Source: an uncultured Bacteroidales bacterium (GTDB taxonomy: Bacteria > Bacteroidota > Bacteroidia > Bacteroidales > UBA932). From it: a stretch of 35,714 bases of DNA. Below the pieces are notes generated by a model. The model made no database searches. It was given only the letters and a program-made list of their open reading frames with translations, and was not told the DNA's origin. The stretch lies in the NCBI GenBank assembly GCA_944326305.1, contig CALVDL010000029.1:1-35714 (forward strand), read 5' to 3'. The position numbers were made by a program, and so were the translations under genes. Positions 17,145 to 25,459 of the stretch are shown here, piece by piece. Numbering within the stretch: position 1 is the first letter of the stretch; each line of letters opens with the position of its first letter.

Positions 17145-20100
17145 ATGATTGACAACAACATAAAGAAAGTCGTGATTCTGGGGTCCGGTGCACTCAAAAT
17201 CGGAGAGGCCGGTGAGTTCGACTACTCCGGTTCCCAGGCTCTTAAAGCTTTGAAGGAAGAAGGGATAGAGACAGTCCTGATAAACCCGAACATTGCCACC
17301 GTCCAGACTTCGGAGGGTGTGGCGGACAAGATCTATTTCCTCCCGGTGACCCCGTTCTTCGTCGAGAAGGTCATTAAAAAGGAAGCCCCCCAGGGGATTC
17401 TCCTGGCATTCGGCGGGCAGACTGCCCTGAACTGCGGGGTGGAACTGTACAAGGCCGGCACACTGGAAAAGTACGGTGTGAAGGTGCTGGGCACCCCTGT
17501 GCAGGCGATCATTGACACTGAGGACAGGGAGCTTTTCGTCGAGAAGCTCGACCAGATAGATGTCAAGACCATAAAGTCCCATGCAGCCGAGAACATGGAG
17601 CAGGCGCGCGCCGCGGCACAGGAACTGGGGTATCCGGTGATAATCCGTGCGGCATACGCACTCGGAGGCCTGGGGTCAGGTTTCTGCGACAACGAGCAGG
17701 AACTTGAGGCCACCTGCGAGAAGGCCTTCTCGTTCTCTCCGCAGGTCCTTGTGGAAAAATCCCTCAAAGGATGGAAAGAGATTGAGTACGAGGTGGTAAG
17801 GGACCGTTATGACAACTGTATCACTGTCTGCAACATGGAGAATTTCGACCCTCTCGGAATCCACACCGGCGAGAGTATCGTGGTGGCTCCGTCGCAGACT
17901 CTCACCAACGAGGAATACCACTATCTCCGTGAGCTTTCCATCAAGATTGTGCGCCATATAGGAATAGTCGGGGAGTGCAACGTACAATATGCATTCAACC
18001 CTGACGCCATGGACTACAGGGTGATCGAGGTGAATGCGCGTCTGAGCCGTTCGTCAGCCCTTGCATCCAAGGCGACAGGCTATCCTCTTGCTTTCGTGGC
18101 GGCGAAGCTCGGCCTGGGATACGGGCTGTTCGATCTGAAGAATTCCGTGACGAAGGTCACTCCTGCGTTCTTCGAGCCTGCCCTTGACTATATAGTGTGC
18201 AAGATTCCGCGCTGGGACCTTTCGAAGTTCCACGGGGTGTCCCGCAAGATCGGCTCCAGCATGAAGAGTGTTGGTGAAGTGATGGCCATAGGCCGCAGCT
18301 TCGAGGAGGCCATCCAGAAAGGCCTTCGCATGATAGGGCAGGGGGCGCACGGCTTCGTCGGCAACAAGGAGCTCAAGGTAGCTGACGTGGATGAAGCCCT
18401 CAGGGAACCTACGGACAGACGTATATTCGTGATTTCAAAGGCTATGAGGGCCGGGTACACCGTCGACCAGATCCATGAGCTGACCAAGATTGACAAGTGG
18501 TTCCTGCACAAGCTCTCCGGTATTGTGGAGACATATCACAGGATGCAGGGATTCGACAACTGCGAGGCGATGCCGGCTGACCTTCTCCGCCTGGCCAAGC
18601 AGCAGGGTTTCTCGGATTTCCAGATAGCAAGGGCCGTCTACAAGGACAGGATAGACAACGAAAAGGCCCAGGACATGGTCAGGGTATTCAGAAAATCACT
18701 GGGCATTGTGCCGTGTGTCAAGCAGATAGATACTCTGGCGGCAGAATTCCCGGCACAGACCAATTATCTGTATCTCACATATAACGGAAATTTCAATGAC
18801 GTCAAATACCTCCATGACCACCGTTCTGTGATTGTCCTCGGCTCGGGGGCGTACAGGATCGGAAGTTCCGTCGAATTCGACTGGTGCTCGGTGAATGCAT
18901 TGAACACCATCAGGAAAGAAGGGTACCGCGGTGTGATGATCAACTACAACCCGGAGACCGTGTCTACCGACTATGACATGTGCGACAGGCTCTATTTCGA
19001 TGAGCTCACCTTTGAAAGGGTGATGGACATCTATGAGCTGGAGCAGCCATACGGGATGATAGTGTCCGTGGGAGGTCAGATTCCTAACAACCTGGCCCTC
19101 AGGCTTGACCACAGCGGGGTGAATATCCTCGGCACCAAAGCTTCCAGCATAGACAAGGCTGAGGACAGGCACAAGTTCTCCTCCATTGTTGACGCCCTGG
19201 GCATCGACCAGCCGAAATGGAAGGAGCTCACGACCCTGGATGATGTCAACGCTTTCGTGGACCAGGTAGGCTTCCCTGTCCTGGTGAGGCCTTCATACGT
19301 GCTTTCCGGCGCTGCCATGAACGTATGCTACAATGAGGACGAGCTAAAGCGCTTCCTTTCTATGGCCGCCGAGGTGTCCAAGAAGCATCCTGTGGTCATA
19401 AGCCAGTTCATGCAGAGGTGCAAGGAAATAGAGTTCGATGCTGTGGCGGATGCCGGCGAAGTGATTGCGTACGCCATTTCAGAGCACGTGGAATTCGCAG
19501 GGGTGCATTCTGGCGATGCCACTATCCAGTTCCCTCCGCAGAAGCTCTATATCGAGACGGTCCGCAGGATAAAGAAGATAGCCAAGAAGATTGCATCCGC
19601 ACTGGAGATTTCCGGGCCGTTCAACATCCAGTTCCTTGCCAAGGAGAATGCCATCAAGGTCATAGAGTGCAACCTTAGGGCGTCAAGAAGTTTTCCTTTT
19701 GTTTCAAAGGTGCTTAAAATCAATCTTATAGAGCTTGCTACCAAGGTCATGCTCGGCAAGAAGCCGGTCCCTCCGCACAAGAGTGCGTTCGACCTGGACT
19801 ATGTAGGTATCAAGGCTTCCCAGTTCTCTTTCTCCAGGCTCCAGCAGGCCGACCCTGTGCTGGGCGTGGACATGGCTTCGACCGGCGAGGTGGGATGTCT
19901 GGGCGACGACTTCAACGAGGCCCTGCTGAAGTCCGTGCTTTCCGTAGGCTATCAGATCCCGTCCAAAAATGTGCTTATTTCCTCCGGTGACGCCCTCCAG
20001 AAGGCTGATCTGCTCGGTGCATGCAGGCTGCTTGCGGACCATGGCTATACGCTGTATGCGACAGCCGGGTCGTACAGGTACCTCGTGGAGAACGATGTCC

Positions 20101-20384
20101 CTGCCACGCGCGTGCTCTGGCCGAGCGAAACTGAGGAACCTGAACTTGCAAAAGAGTTCGAACCTGCACTCAAGATGCTTCAGGACAAGGATATAGACCT
20201 GGTGATAAACATCCCTAAGAACTACAGTACTCTGGAGATGGACAACGGCTACAAGATCCGCCGTGCGGCCATAGACTTCAATATCCCGCTGATTACAAAC
20301 GCCCGTCTTGCCACGGCATTCATCAGGGCGTTCTGCGCAATGTCGGCCGATGACATCCAGATCAAGTCCTGGGACCAGTACTAG
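17145..20384 (+). CDS. carB: Carbamoyl-phosphate synthase large subunit
   Basis: The 1079-residue product has the two homologous ATP-grasp halves of CarB. The first begins KKVVILGSGALKIGEAGEFDYSG in two overlapping motifs (ILGSGALKIGEAGEFDYSG) with EVNARLSRSSALASKATGYP. The second begins VIVLGSGAYRIGSSVEFDW and has IECNLRASRSFPFVSK. A C-terminal MGS-like allosteric domain follows, with ISSGDALQKADLL, LYATAGSYRYL and LVINIPKNY, ending in LITNARLATAFI. The residue count is normal. I chose the ATG at 17145 over an in-frame TTG nine nt upstream. The gene ends 16 nt before a strong terminator shared with the convergent peptidase gene. Confidence 0.95.
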   Translation: MIDNNIKKVVILGSGALKIGEAGEFDYSGSQALKALKEEGIETVLINPNIATVQTSEGVADKIYFLPVTPFFVEKVIKKEAPQGILLAFGGQTALNCGVELYKAGTLEKYGVKVLGTPVQAIIDTEDRELFVEKLDQIDVKTIKSHAAENMEQARAAAQELGYPVIIRAAYALGGLGSGFCDNEQELEATCEKAFSFSPQVLVEKSLKGWKEIEYEVVRDRYDNCITVCNMENFDPLGIHTGESIVVAPSQTLTNEEYHYLRELSIKIVRHIGIVGECNVQYAFNPDAMDYRVIEVNARLSRSSALASKATGYPLAFVAAKLGLGYGLFDLKNSVTKVTPAFFEPALDYIVCKIPRWDLSKFHGVSRKIGSSMKSVGEVMAIGRSFEEAIQKGLRMIGQGAHGFVGNKELKVADVDEALREPTDRRIFVISKAMRAGYTVDQIHELTKIDKWFLHKLSGIVETYHRMQGFDNCEAMPADLLRLAKQQGFSDFQIARAVYKDRIDNEKAQDMVRVFRKSLGIVPCVKQIDTLAAEFPAQTNYLYLTYNGNFNDVKYLHDHRSVIVLGSGAYRIGSSVEFDWCSVNALNTIRKEGYRGVMINYNPETVSTDYDMCDRLYFDELTFERVMDIYELEQPYGMIVSVGGQIPNNLALRLDHSGVNILGTKASSIDKAEDRHKFSSIVDALGIDQPKWKELTTLDDVNAFVDQVGFPVLVRPSYVLSGAAMNVCYNEDELKRFLSMAAEVSKKHPVVISQFMQRCKEIEFDAVADAGEVIAYAISEHVEFAGVHSGDATIQFPPQKLYIETVRRIKKIAKKIASALEISGPFNIQFLAKENAIKVIECNLRASRSFPFVSKVLKINLIELATKVMLGKKPVPPHKSAFDLDYVGIKASQFSFSRLQQADPVLGVDMASTGEVGCLGDDFNEALLKSVLSVGYQIPSKNVLISSGDALQKADLLGACRLLADHGYTLYATAGSYRYLVENDVPATRVLWPSETEEPELAKEFEPALKMLQDKDIDLVINIPKNYSTLEMDNGYKIRRAAIDFNIPLITNARLATAFIRAFCAMSADDIQIKSWDQY

Positions 20385-20400
20385 AATTGAATTCCGATAT

Positions 20401-20440
20401 AAGAAGGGGATGGGTCAACGATCTGACCCATCCCCTTCTT
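20401..20440. terminator. Bidirectional intrinsic terminator between carB and the S46 peptidase gene
   Basis: A perfect 17-bp stem (20401-20417 with 20424-20440) and 6-nt loop acgatc lie between two convergent stop codons. The core is aggggatgggtca with its complement, and T-rich (gttt) or A-rich flanks serve each direction. Confidence 0.9.
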
Positions 20441-20446
20441 GTTTAC

Positions 20447-22645
20447 TCATGACAGCCGCTGTTCCTGATCCGCGAACACCATCTCGTCCAGGAGGTGGTC
20501 CGCACCGGCCACCTTGTCGATGATGAACAGGACATACCTGATATCAAGGCAGATGTTCCTGCAGTAGTCAGGGTCGAAGACTATGTCGCTCATCGTCCCT
20601 TCCCACACGCGGTCGAAATTGATCCCCATCAGGTCCCCGTCCGCATTGATTACAGGGCTGCCGGAGTTCCCTCCTGAAGTATGGTTTGTCGCGATGAAGC
20701 ATACAGGGACGGTCGTATTGCCCTTGGAGTCGGTGATGGCCCATCTTCCATAGTCTTTTGCAGCGTAGATGTCACGCAGTTTCTGAGGGATGTTATAGTC
20801 GAATATCTCCGGGTTGTCCTTCTCCATTATGCCTTCAAGTGTGGACTGCGGCTCATAGTAGACTCCGTCCGCCGGAGAATATCCCATCACCTTGCCGTAT
20901 GCCACGCGCAGGGTGAGGTTCGCGTCAGGGTAGAACGCCTTTTCCGGCTCGAATTCCATCTGCCCTCTCATGTATTCCCTGTAAAGCAGGGTGATCTCCC
21001 TGTTCAGCCTCTGGCATACCGGATAGATGTCCGTGGTGTACCATCCGCGGAATTCCCTGGCGAACCTTGTGGCCGGGTCGTTGGAGACCGCCGCTGTGTC
21101 GGCTGCAGTCAGCGCGAGAACCCTGGTGCTGTCCGTGAACAGGGATCCCCCGAAAATGGCGTCGGCCCATCCGCTGACACTGCCGTACTTTGCCAGGGCG
21201 TCCTTGAAGCACTGCGGCTTGAACCCGTCGCTGATGTCCCTGCCGAAGGATTCCATGACAGCTATGAATGACTCCTTGTCTATCGGCATGTAATAGTCCT
21301 TATAGAAACTACTTGCGACAGCTGCGAGCTCCCTGGCGAATGAGGCTGCGGCCGAATCACGCTGCTGCTGCGTGGCACATGTGTCAGCAAGACTGTCTTT
21401 CATCATCCGGGATACCTTCATGGCGAATGAGCTGAGTTCCACGGTGCCCGCAGACTCGGTATAGTACTCGAGGGCGAACATGTAAGGTTCCAGTGCCTTA
21501 TAGAGTGAATCCAGCTGCGGAAGTATATTTTCATACACAGTGCCTTCCGCCCATTCCGCAAACCTTGCCTCGTATGCCTTCTTTGCCGCCACTGTCCCCA
21601 GGCGCCTGATACCGCCGGATTCTCCCTGCCATTTCTTCCAGGCGTTTGCCACCGAGGCGTTCTTCGACGAGTACTGTATCCTCACGGCCTGGCTCTGGTC
21701 CATGTACTTCTTCTGTATGCCGAGCCTTTCAGTGCGCAGGGCGATTTTGGCCGGGTCGGAGACCTCCGAGATGTAGCGCACACCTTCGGACATTATGTAT
21801 TCGCGCGTGCTCCCCGGGAACCCGTATATGAAGGTGAAGTCTCCCTCGTGTACCCCTTCCAGAGAGATCCTGAAGAATTTTTTAGGCGTATAAGGGACGT
21901 TGTCAGGGGAATAGGGGGCCGGGTTGTTGTCTTTGTCCGCATAGATCCTGAATATGGAGAAGTCCCCTGTATGGCGCGGCCATATCCAGTTGTCGGTGTC
22001 CCCTCCGAATTTCCCCACCGCAGAAGGCGGAGCGCCCACCAGCCTTATGTCGCTGTACTCCCGGTACAGGAAGAGGAAATACTGGTTGCCGTAATACAGG
22101 GCTTCGACGGTGGCCCTCAGTCCTTTGCCCTCCGATGTGGCCTCTTCTATGAGTGCCCCGGAGTTGGCTTTCACCACGGAATCCCTCTGCTGCTCGGTCA
22201 TGTCTGCGGAGTATCCGTCCAGGACCCTGCCTGTGACGTCCTCCATCCTTTCCAGGAAACTCACGGTCAGGCCCTCGTTCGGCAGCTCCTCATCCCGGCT
22301 CATCGCCCAGAACCCGTCCCGGAGGTAGTCGTGCTCCACACTGCTGTGCTTCTGTATCTGTCCATAGCCGCAGTGGTGGTTGGTGAGCAGAAGGCCTTCC
22401 GGAGAGATCACCTCCCCTGTACACCCCCTGCCGAACAGCACTACGGCGTCCTTCAGTGAAGCCTGGTTGATGCTGTAGATGTCCTCTGCATCGAGCCTGA
22501 ATCCTTTTTCCTGCATGTCCCCGATCCTTTCCGAGATCAGCGACGGGAGCCACATCCCTTCATCGGCGGATGCCGTAAAGGATGCCGAGGCAAGCACCGG
22601 CAGAGCGGCAGTCGCCATGATAAGTCTGAGTAGTTTTATTTCCAT
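20447..22645 (-). CDS. S46 family dipeptidyl-peptidase, DPP11-like
   Basis: The 732-residue product has a signal peptide cleaved near ASA-DEG (residue 27) and the S46 chymotrypsin-like fold: catalytic His in LLTNHHCGY (H90/H91), Asp in the WPRHTGDFSIFRIY region, and the nucleophile Ser in TSGGNSGSP, followed by DLMGINFDRVWEGTMSD. S46 enzymes are periplasmic exopeptidases of Bacteroidota that release dipeptides from peptides. In known S46 enzymes an Arg in the NFDRVWEG segment goes with Asp/Glu preference (DPP11), while DPP7 has Gly; this protein has Arg. I chose the ATG at 22645 over a longer frame to 22702 because it starts the signal peptide. A TATATTTG box lies at 22690-22697. Confidence 0.92.
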   Translation of the reverse strand: MEIKLLRLIMATAALPVLASASFTASADEGMWLPSLISERIGDMQEKGFRLDAEDIYSINQASLKDAVVLFGRGCTGEVISPEGLLLTNHHCGYGQIQKHSSVEHDYLRDGFWAMSRDEELPNEGLTVSFLERMEDVTGRVLDGYSADMTEQQRDSVVKANSGALIEEATSEGKGLRATVEALYYGNQYFLFLYREYSDIRLVGAPPSAVGKFGGDTDNWIWPRHTGDFSIFRIYADKDNNPAPYSPDNVPYTPKKFFRISLEGVHEGDFTFIYGFPGSTREYIMSEGVRYISEVSDPAKIALRTERLGIQKKYMDQSQAVRIQYSSKNASVANAWKKWQGESGGIRRLGTVAAKKAYEARFAEWAEGTVYENILPQLDSLYKALEPYMFALEYYTESAGTVELSSFAMKVSRMMKDSLADTCATQQQRDSAAASFARELAAVASSFYKDYYMPIDKESFIAVMESFGRDISDGFKPQCFKDALAKYGSVSGWADAIFGGSLFTDSTRVLALTAADTAAVSNDPATRFAREFRGWYTTDIYPVCQRLNREITLLYREYMRGQMEFEPEKAFYPDANLTLRVAYGKVMGYSPADGVYYEPQSTLEGIMEKDNPEIFDYNIPQKLRDIYAAKDYGRWAITDSKGNTTVPVCFIATNHTSGGNSGSPVINADGDLMGINFDRVWEGTMSDIVFDPDYCRNICLDIRYVLFIIDKVAGADHLLDEMVFADQEQRLS

Positions 22646-22689
22646 TGGAACTGAATTGTGTTTTTTCCTAAAATGTATGATAATTACGG

Positions 22690-22697
22690 CAAATATA
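22690..22697 (-). promoter_or_regulatory. -7 promoter box of the S46 peptidase gene
   Basis: The minus strand reads TATATTTG, matching TAnnTTTG, 44 nt upstream of the chosen start codon. Confidence 0.45.
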
Positions 22698-22829
22698 ATC
22701 ATTTAAGTACAATACTCCCTGACACCTTTTCCATTCCGTCCTCCGATAGTGACGTTTTGTCCCCGGTTTTGCGCATCCTGTCAGTAATTGTTTCCGGAGG
22801 TCATGGCTCCGGGATAATTTTGCCGAAAA

Positions 22830-23735
22830 ATGACAATGAACATGAACAAGACATCCATTTCCATCCTCATTCTTTTTGCAGTGCTGTCCCCGGCAATGGC
22901 GCAGCAGGCGCCGGACAGGAATTCCGCATTTCAGTTCAGCATCATTCCTCCAGTCAGTACCAACGGTTTGAAAATGAGGGAGTTTACGAATGGAGTTTCC
23001 GTCAATATGCTTCTCGGGCTATCCGAAAATGAAAAGTATTTCACTGTCTCTGGGGCGGGAAGCATAGTTTCCGGACAAGCGGACGGACTGCAGCTTTCCG
23101 GACTGTTCAACTGGACAGGAGGCGGCTCCGGCCTGATGGCTTCCAGCTGCTTCAATGTCACAAGGGGGACTTTCACGGGCCTGCAGATAGCCGGTCTGGT
23201 CAATGTCGCGGACAAAGTCAGGGGAGTACAGCTTTCTACGCTGGTGAATGTGGCGCAGGAATGTGACTTCCCGATAGGGCTCATAAATATCATAAAGAAC
23301 GGCGAGATGGGTGTCGCCGTGACCTGTGATGCCCTGGGCAATGCCATGGTGTCCTTCCGTTCCGGCGGGAAATACACTTACGGGATCATCGGAGCGGGGT
23401 ACAATTTCAGGGGCGGCAATGGCACCGTGACGGAGGCTGGCCTGGGCATCCACATCCCCGCATGCCGCTTTTTCAGGATAGATAATGAACTGAAGGCTAC
23501 AGCCATGGATGCCACGTCGGAAGCCGCTTCCCTGAATTTCTCCTACCTTGCAGCCCCGTCTTTCGTTATAGGCAGACACTACAACATCTTCTTCGGCCCG
23601 AGCATCAACTTCCTCTCGGCCCCGGAAGGGGAGGACGCCCTGCGGCCCGGCCTTGATATATGGCACATGTATGAAAACGGACGCTACAAGAGGGCATATC
23701 TCGGATATTCTGTCGGAGTACAGTATTTATTTTGA
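22830..23735 (+). CDS. Secreted surface-repeat protein (LA_2272-like)
   Basis: The 301-residue product has a signal peptide ending in SPAMA-QQ. It has a run of short repeats of the form GLQLSGLFN, GLQIAGLVNVA and VRGVQLSTLVNVA, followed by GLINIIKNG and beta-rich sequence (IIGAGYNFRGG, FFGPSINFL, GYSVGVQYLF). The final aromatic Phe and alternating beta pattern suggest an outer-membrane beta structure. The repeat style resembles the LA_2272 surface-repeat family; the function is unknown. Three in-frame ATGs (22830, 22836, 22842) lie close together; the third gives the most compact signal peptide. Confidence 0.7.
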   Translation: MTMNMNKTSISILILFAVLSPAMAQQAPDRNSAFQFSIIPPVSTNGLKMREFTNGVSVNMLLGLSENEKYFTVSGAGSIVSGQADGLQLSGLFNWTGGGSGLMASSCFNVTRGTFTGLQIAGLVNVADKVRGVQLSTLVNVAQECDFPIGLINIIKNGEMGVAVTCDALGNAMVSFRSGGKYTYGIIGAGYNFRGGNGTVTEAGLGIHIPACRFFRIDNELKATAMDATSEAASLNFSYLAAPSFVIGRHYNIFFGPSINFLSAPEGEDALRPGLDIWHMYENGRYKRAYLGYSVGVQYLF

Positions 23736-23962
23736 TGAATATGGCTCGGCAGCCGCATTATTGCAGAGCCCCGGCCGCTGCTAAATCAAATGAAAATCGG
23801 ACCGTATTCAAAACATTTTCTGGACATATTGACATTCTCCTGCAGACCGAGGGCTACATTTATATCATAGAAATCAAGACAGACAGCCGCAAGATCTTTA
23901 AAATCGGCATAAACTTCGACAAGGAATCACGCAGAATCGGGGAGTGGAAAGTCATGGGATAA
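23732..23962 (+). pseudogene. Remnant of an AAA-ATPase/PD-(D/E)XK protein C-terminus
   Basis: The 76-residue frame contains GHIDILLQTEGYIYIIEIKTD followed directly by RKIFKIGINFDKESRRIGEWKV; both match the C-terminal nuclease domain of the large Bacteroidales AAA-ATPase/PDDEXK family. The segments GxIDI...IYIIEIK and KIGINF..ESRRIGEW are normally about 30-40 residues apart (the AxxQI..KxY region), and that spacer is missing, as is the entire N-terminal ATPase. The frame overlaps the preceding gene's stop by 4 nt but is unrelated to it. I take it as a decayed remnant at the edge of the accessory island. Confidence 0.6.
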
Positions 23963-24015
23963 ATTTCCGGGAGATATTGAATGGACAGAAAGAAGTTCCT
24001 GTGTTTGCGAAAACT

Positions 24016-24046
24016 CCCATGTATGTCATGATTTGACATACATGGG
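24016..24046. promoter_or_regulatory. Perfect 13-bp inverted repeat overlapping the first phosphatase promoter
   Basis: cccatgtatgtca (24016-24028) pairs with tgacatacatggg (24034-24046) around a 5-nt loop. The right arm contains most of the TTTGACATA element at 24032-24040, which places it as a candidate operator. Confidence 0.6.
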
Positions 24047-24057
24047 TGCGATATTTG
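24032..24057 (+). promoter_or_regulatory. Shared element copy A, upstream of the first phosphatase gene
   Basis: TTTGACATA, 9 nt, then GATATTTG, ending 19 nt before the start codon. This is one of six copies of the TTTGRCAYA-N9/10-TATCTTTG-like pattern in the island. Confidence 0.6.
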
Positions 24058-24076
24058 TCATCAAAATATTAATTGG

Positions 24077-24607
24077 ATGGTAGAAATTCACACATTGTCG
24101 GTCGCTGATTTTAAACATACTATGAGAAACAATGACCTGTATGACAGCAATATAGAACAGCGGACAGATATTGCTGTAATCTCGATAGGGAACTCATTCG
24201 AAGACACCGACCCGGACGATATTTTTTCTAATGGGCCTTCTTCAAGGTGGTTTCGATATCAGCATAAGAATGTACTGAATCTTACATTCGATGATATCAC
24301 TGTTTCCGAAAAAGTAGCCGGGGCTGAAAAAACACTGTCTGGAGAGAGTGCGGCATTAGAAAGCGAATATGTCCTGTTTGATGATGAAATGGCACGTCAT
24401 CTCGTAAATTTCGTGGAGGAAAACCTTACGGCAAGAATCTGGATAGTGCACTGCAGCGCTGGTATAAGTCGCAGCGGAGCAGTATCAAAATGGCTCAAAG
24501 ACCAGCTAGAACTCAGATATGGTATTGAAGCAAAGAATGTCGATGGCAGATATGCCGTCCCGAACGCGTATGTATTGAGGGTATTGGACAAGATATTATA
24601 TCAATAG
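24077..24607 (+). CDS. Protein tyrosine/dual-specificity-type phosphatase (copy 1)
   Basis: The 176-residue product carries the Cys-based phosphatase loop HCSAGISRSG, with Cys126 and Arg132 in the CX5R arrangement; the candidate general acid is Asp72 or Asp73 in LTFDDIT. Its layout (N-terminal strands, conserved Asp loop, helix, CX5R, helical end) resembles the predicted protein tyrosine phosphatases of COG5350. It is closely related to the product at 27774, sharing the N-terminal HTLSVADFKHTMRNNDLYDS and the NVDGRYAVPN-type end. It is monocistronic, has its own promoter-like element and operator-like palindrome, and converges on an unrecognised gene. It would remove phosphate from protein Tyr or Ser/Thr residues; the substrate is unknown and no kinase gene is in the window. 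Confidence 0.8.
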   Translation: MVEIHTLSVADFKHTMRNNDLYDSNIEQRTDIAVISIGNSFEDTDPDDIFSNGPSSRWFRYQHKNVLNLTFDDITVSEKVAGAEKTLSGESAALESEYVLFDDEMARHLVNFVEENLTARIWIVHCSAGISRSGAVSKWLKDQLELRYGIEAKNVDGRYAVPNAYVLRVLDKILYQ

Positions 24608-24628
24608 TTTGTCAAATTTCAATATTTA

Positions 24629-25270
24629 TCATATTTTTCTTTCAATCTCAATATTGATTTCAGTTTCGAAGCGACGTACATAGATGAAATCCGTAATGGC
24701 GAATTTCATATGGTCGAAAAGATGGTGGAACGGACTTATAAGATGCAGATCTTTCGTGAGTTCCTGGTCGAGTCCTTCGTTCCAGTTCGGCGGAGGACAG
24801 TCCAAGCCTGTCAGAGTGTCGAAGCTTTCGTCAAGGTCTCGTGGAAAGGTCAATACCGGCAATGTCACGCCATCCTCGTACAAAGGATTCCATCCGCTGT
24901 CGCACAAGGCATTCCACAGTTCCTGCCTGTCATCACCCTGTACTGGGTGACTCTCTGGATAGTCATAATCGAGAAAGCATTTGGCTGTCACTTCGACTTC
25001 TCCTGAGAACGTATCATTGTTCTGCACGTCTTTCCATACTTGGTGCGCTCTGTCATACATTTCCTTAAGGGCATTCCGTAGAGCTTCATTGAATGCTATG
25101 ATGTCAGGAAGGATATCCTCTTGGTGAGCGAGGACTTTCCGGTTGATAATATCTTTTCTTAACTCGAGAAGTGCACCGCAGTGTGTATATAAACTCGCTC
25201 TCGGATCATCGTAAGCCATAAGGATATGCTCCTCGATGAGTCTTATGTCTGAATCGGAAATTTCTATCAT
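24629..25270 (-). CDS. Hypothetical protein, unrecognised family
   Basis: The 213-residue product begins MIEISDSDIRLIEEHILMAY and is rich in acidic and aromatic residues. It has no signal peptide, membrane span, Cys motif or nucleotide-binding motif that I recognise. Helices appear to dominate the first 95 residues, while the second half contains a Pro-rich CPPPNW stretch. It is transcribed divergently from the PD-(D/E)XK nuclease gene and converges with phosphatase copy 1. Its promoter-like element (minus strand, 25288-25313) belongs to the same six-copy set as its neighbours, which argues that it is part of the same functional cluster. Function is not assignable from the sequence. Confidence 0.7.
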   Translation of the reverse strand: MIEISDSDIRLIEEHILMAYDDPRASLYTHCGALLELRKDIINRKVLAHQEDILPDIIAFNEALRNALKEMYDRAHQVWKDVQNNDTFSGEVEVTAKCFLDYDYPESHPVQGDDRQELWNALCDSGWNPLYEDGVTLPVLTFPRDLDESFDTLTGLDCPPPNWNEGLDQELTKDLHLISPFHHLFDHMKFAITDFIYVRRFETEINIEIERKI

Positions 25271-25287
25271 ATCTGGAAAATTTTCTA

Positions 25288-25313
25288 CAAAGAAAGCGGG
25301 TCCCTATGCCAAA
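25288..25313 (-). promoter_or_regulatory. Shared element copy F, minus strand, upstream of the hypothetical gene
   Basis: Read on the minus strand: TTTGGCATA, 9 nt, then TTTCTTTG, ending 17 nt before the start codon at 25270. It is the only copy on the minus strand, and it serves the only minus-strand gene of the island. Confidence 0.6.
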
Positions 25314-25391
25314 ACAAAGCACAACTGTAATATGAATTTTAGGATGATTAATTTATGGTACAATTTACAATTTGTCAAAGCATGAGTTGTA

Positions 25392-25418
25392 TTTGGCACA
25401 TTGTGACAGATATCTTTG
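25392..25418 (+). promoter_or_regulatory. Shared element copy B, upstream of the PD-(D/E)XK nuclease gene
   Basis: TTTGGCACA, 10 nt, then TATCTTTG, ending 41 nt before the start codon. An additional TTG at 25387-25389 lies at canonical -33 spacing from the same -7 box. Confidence 0.6.
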
Positions 25419-25459
25419 AAAGATTTTAGATAAAGATTATATTTGTCAAGGAGAGTAAC

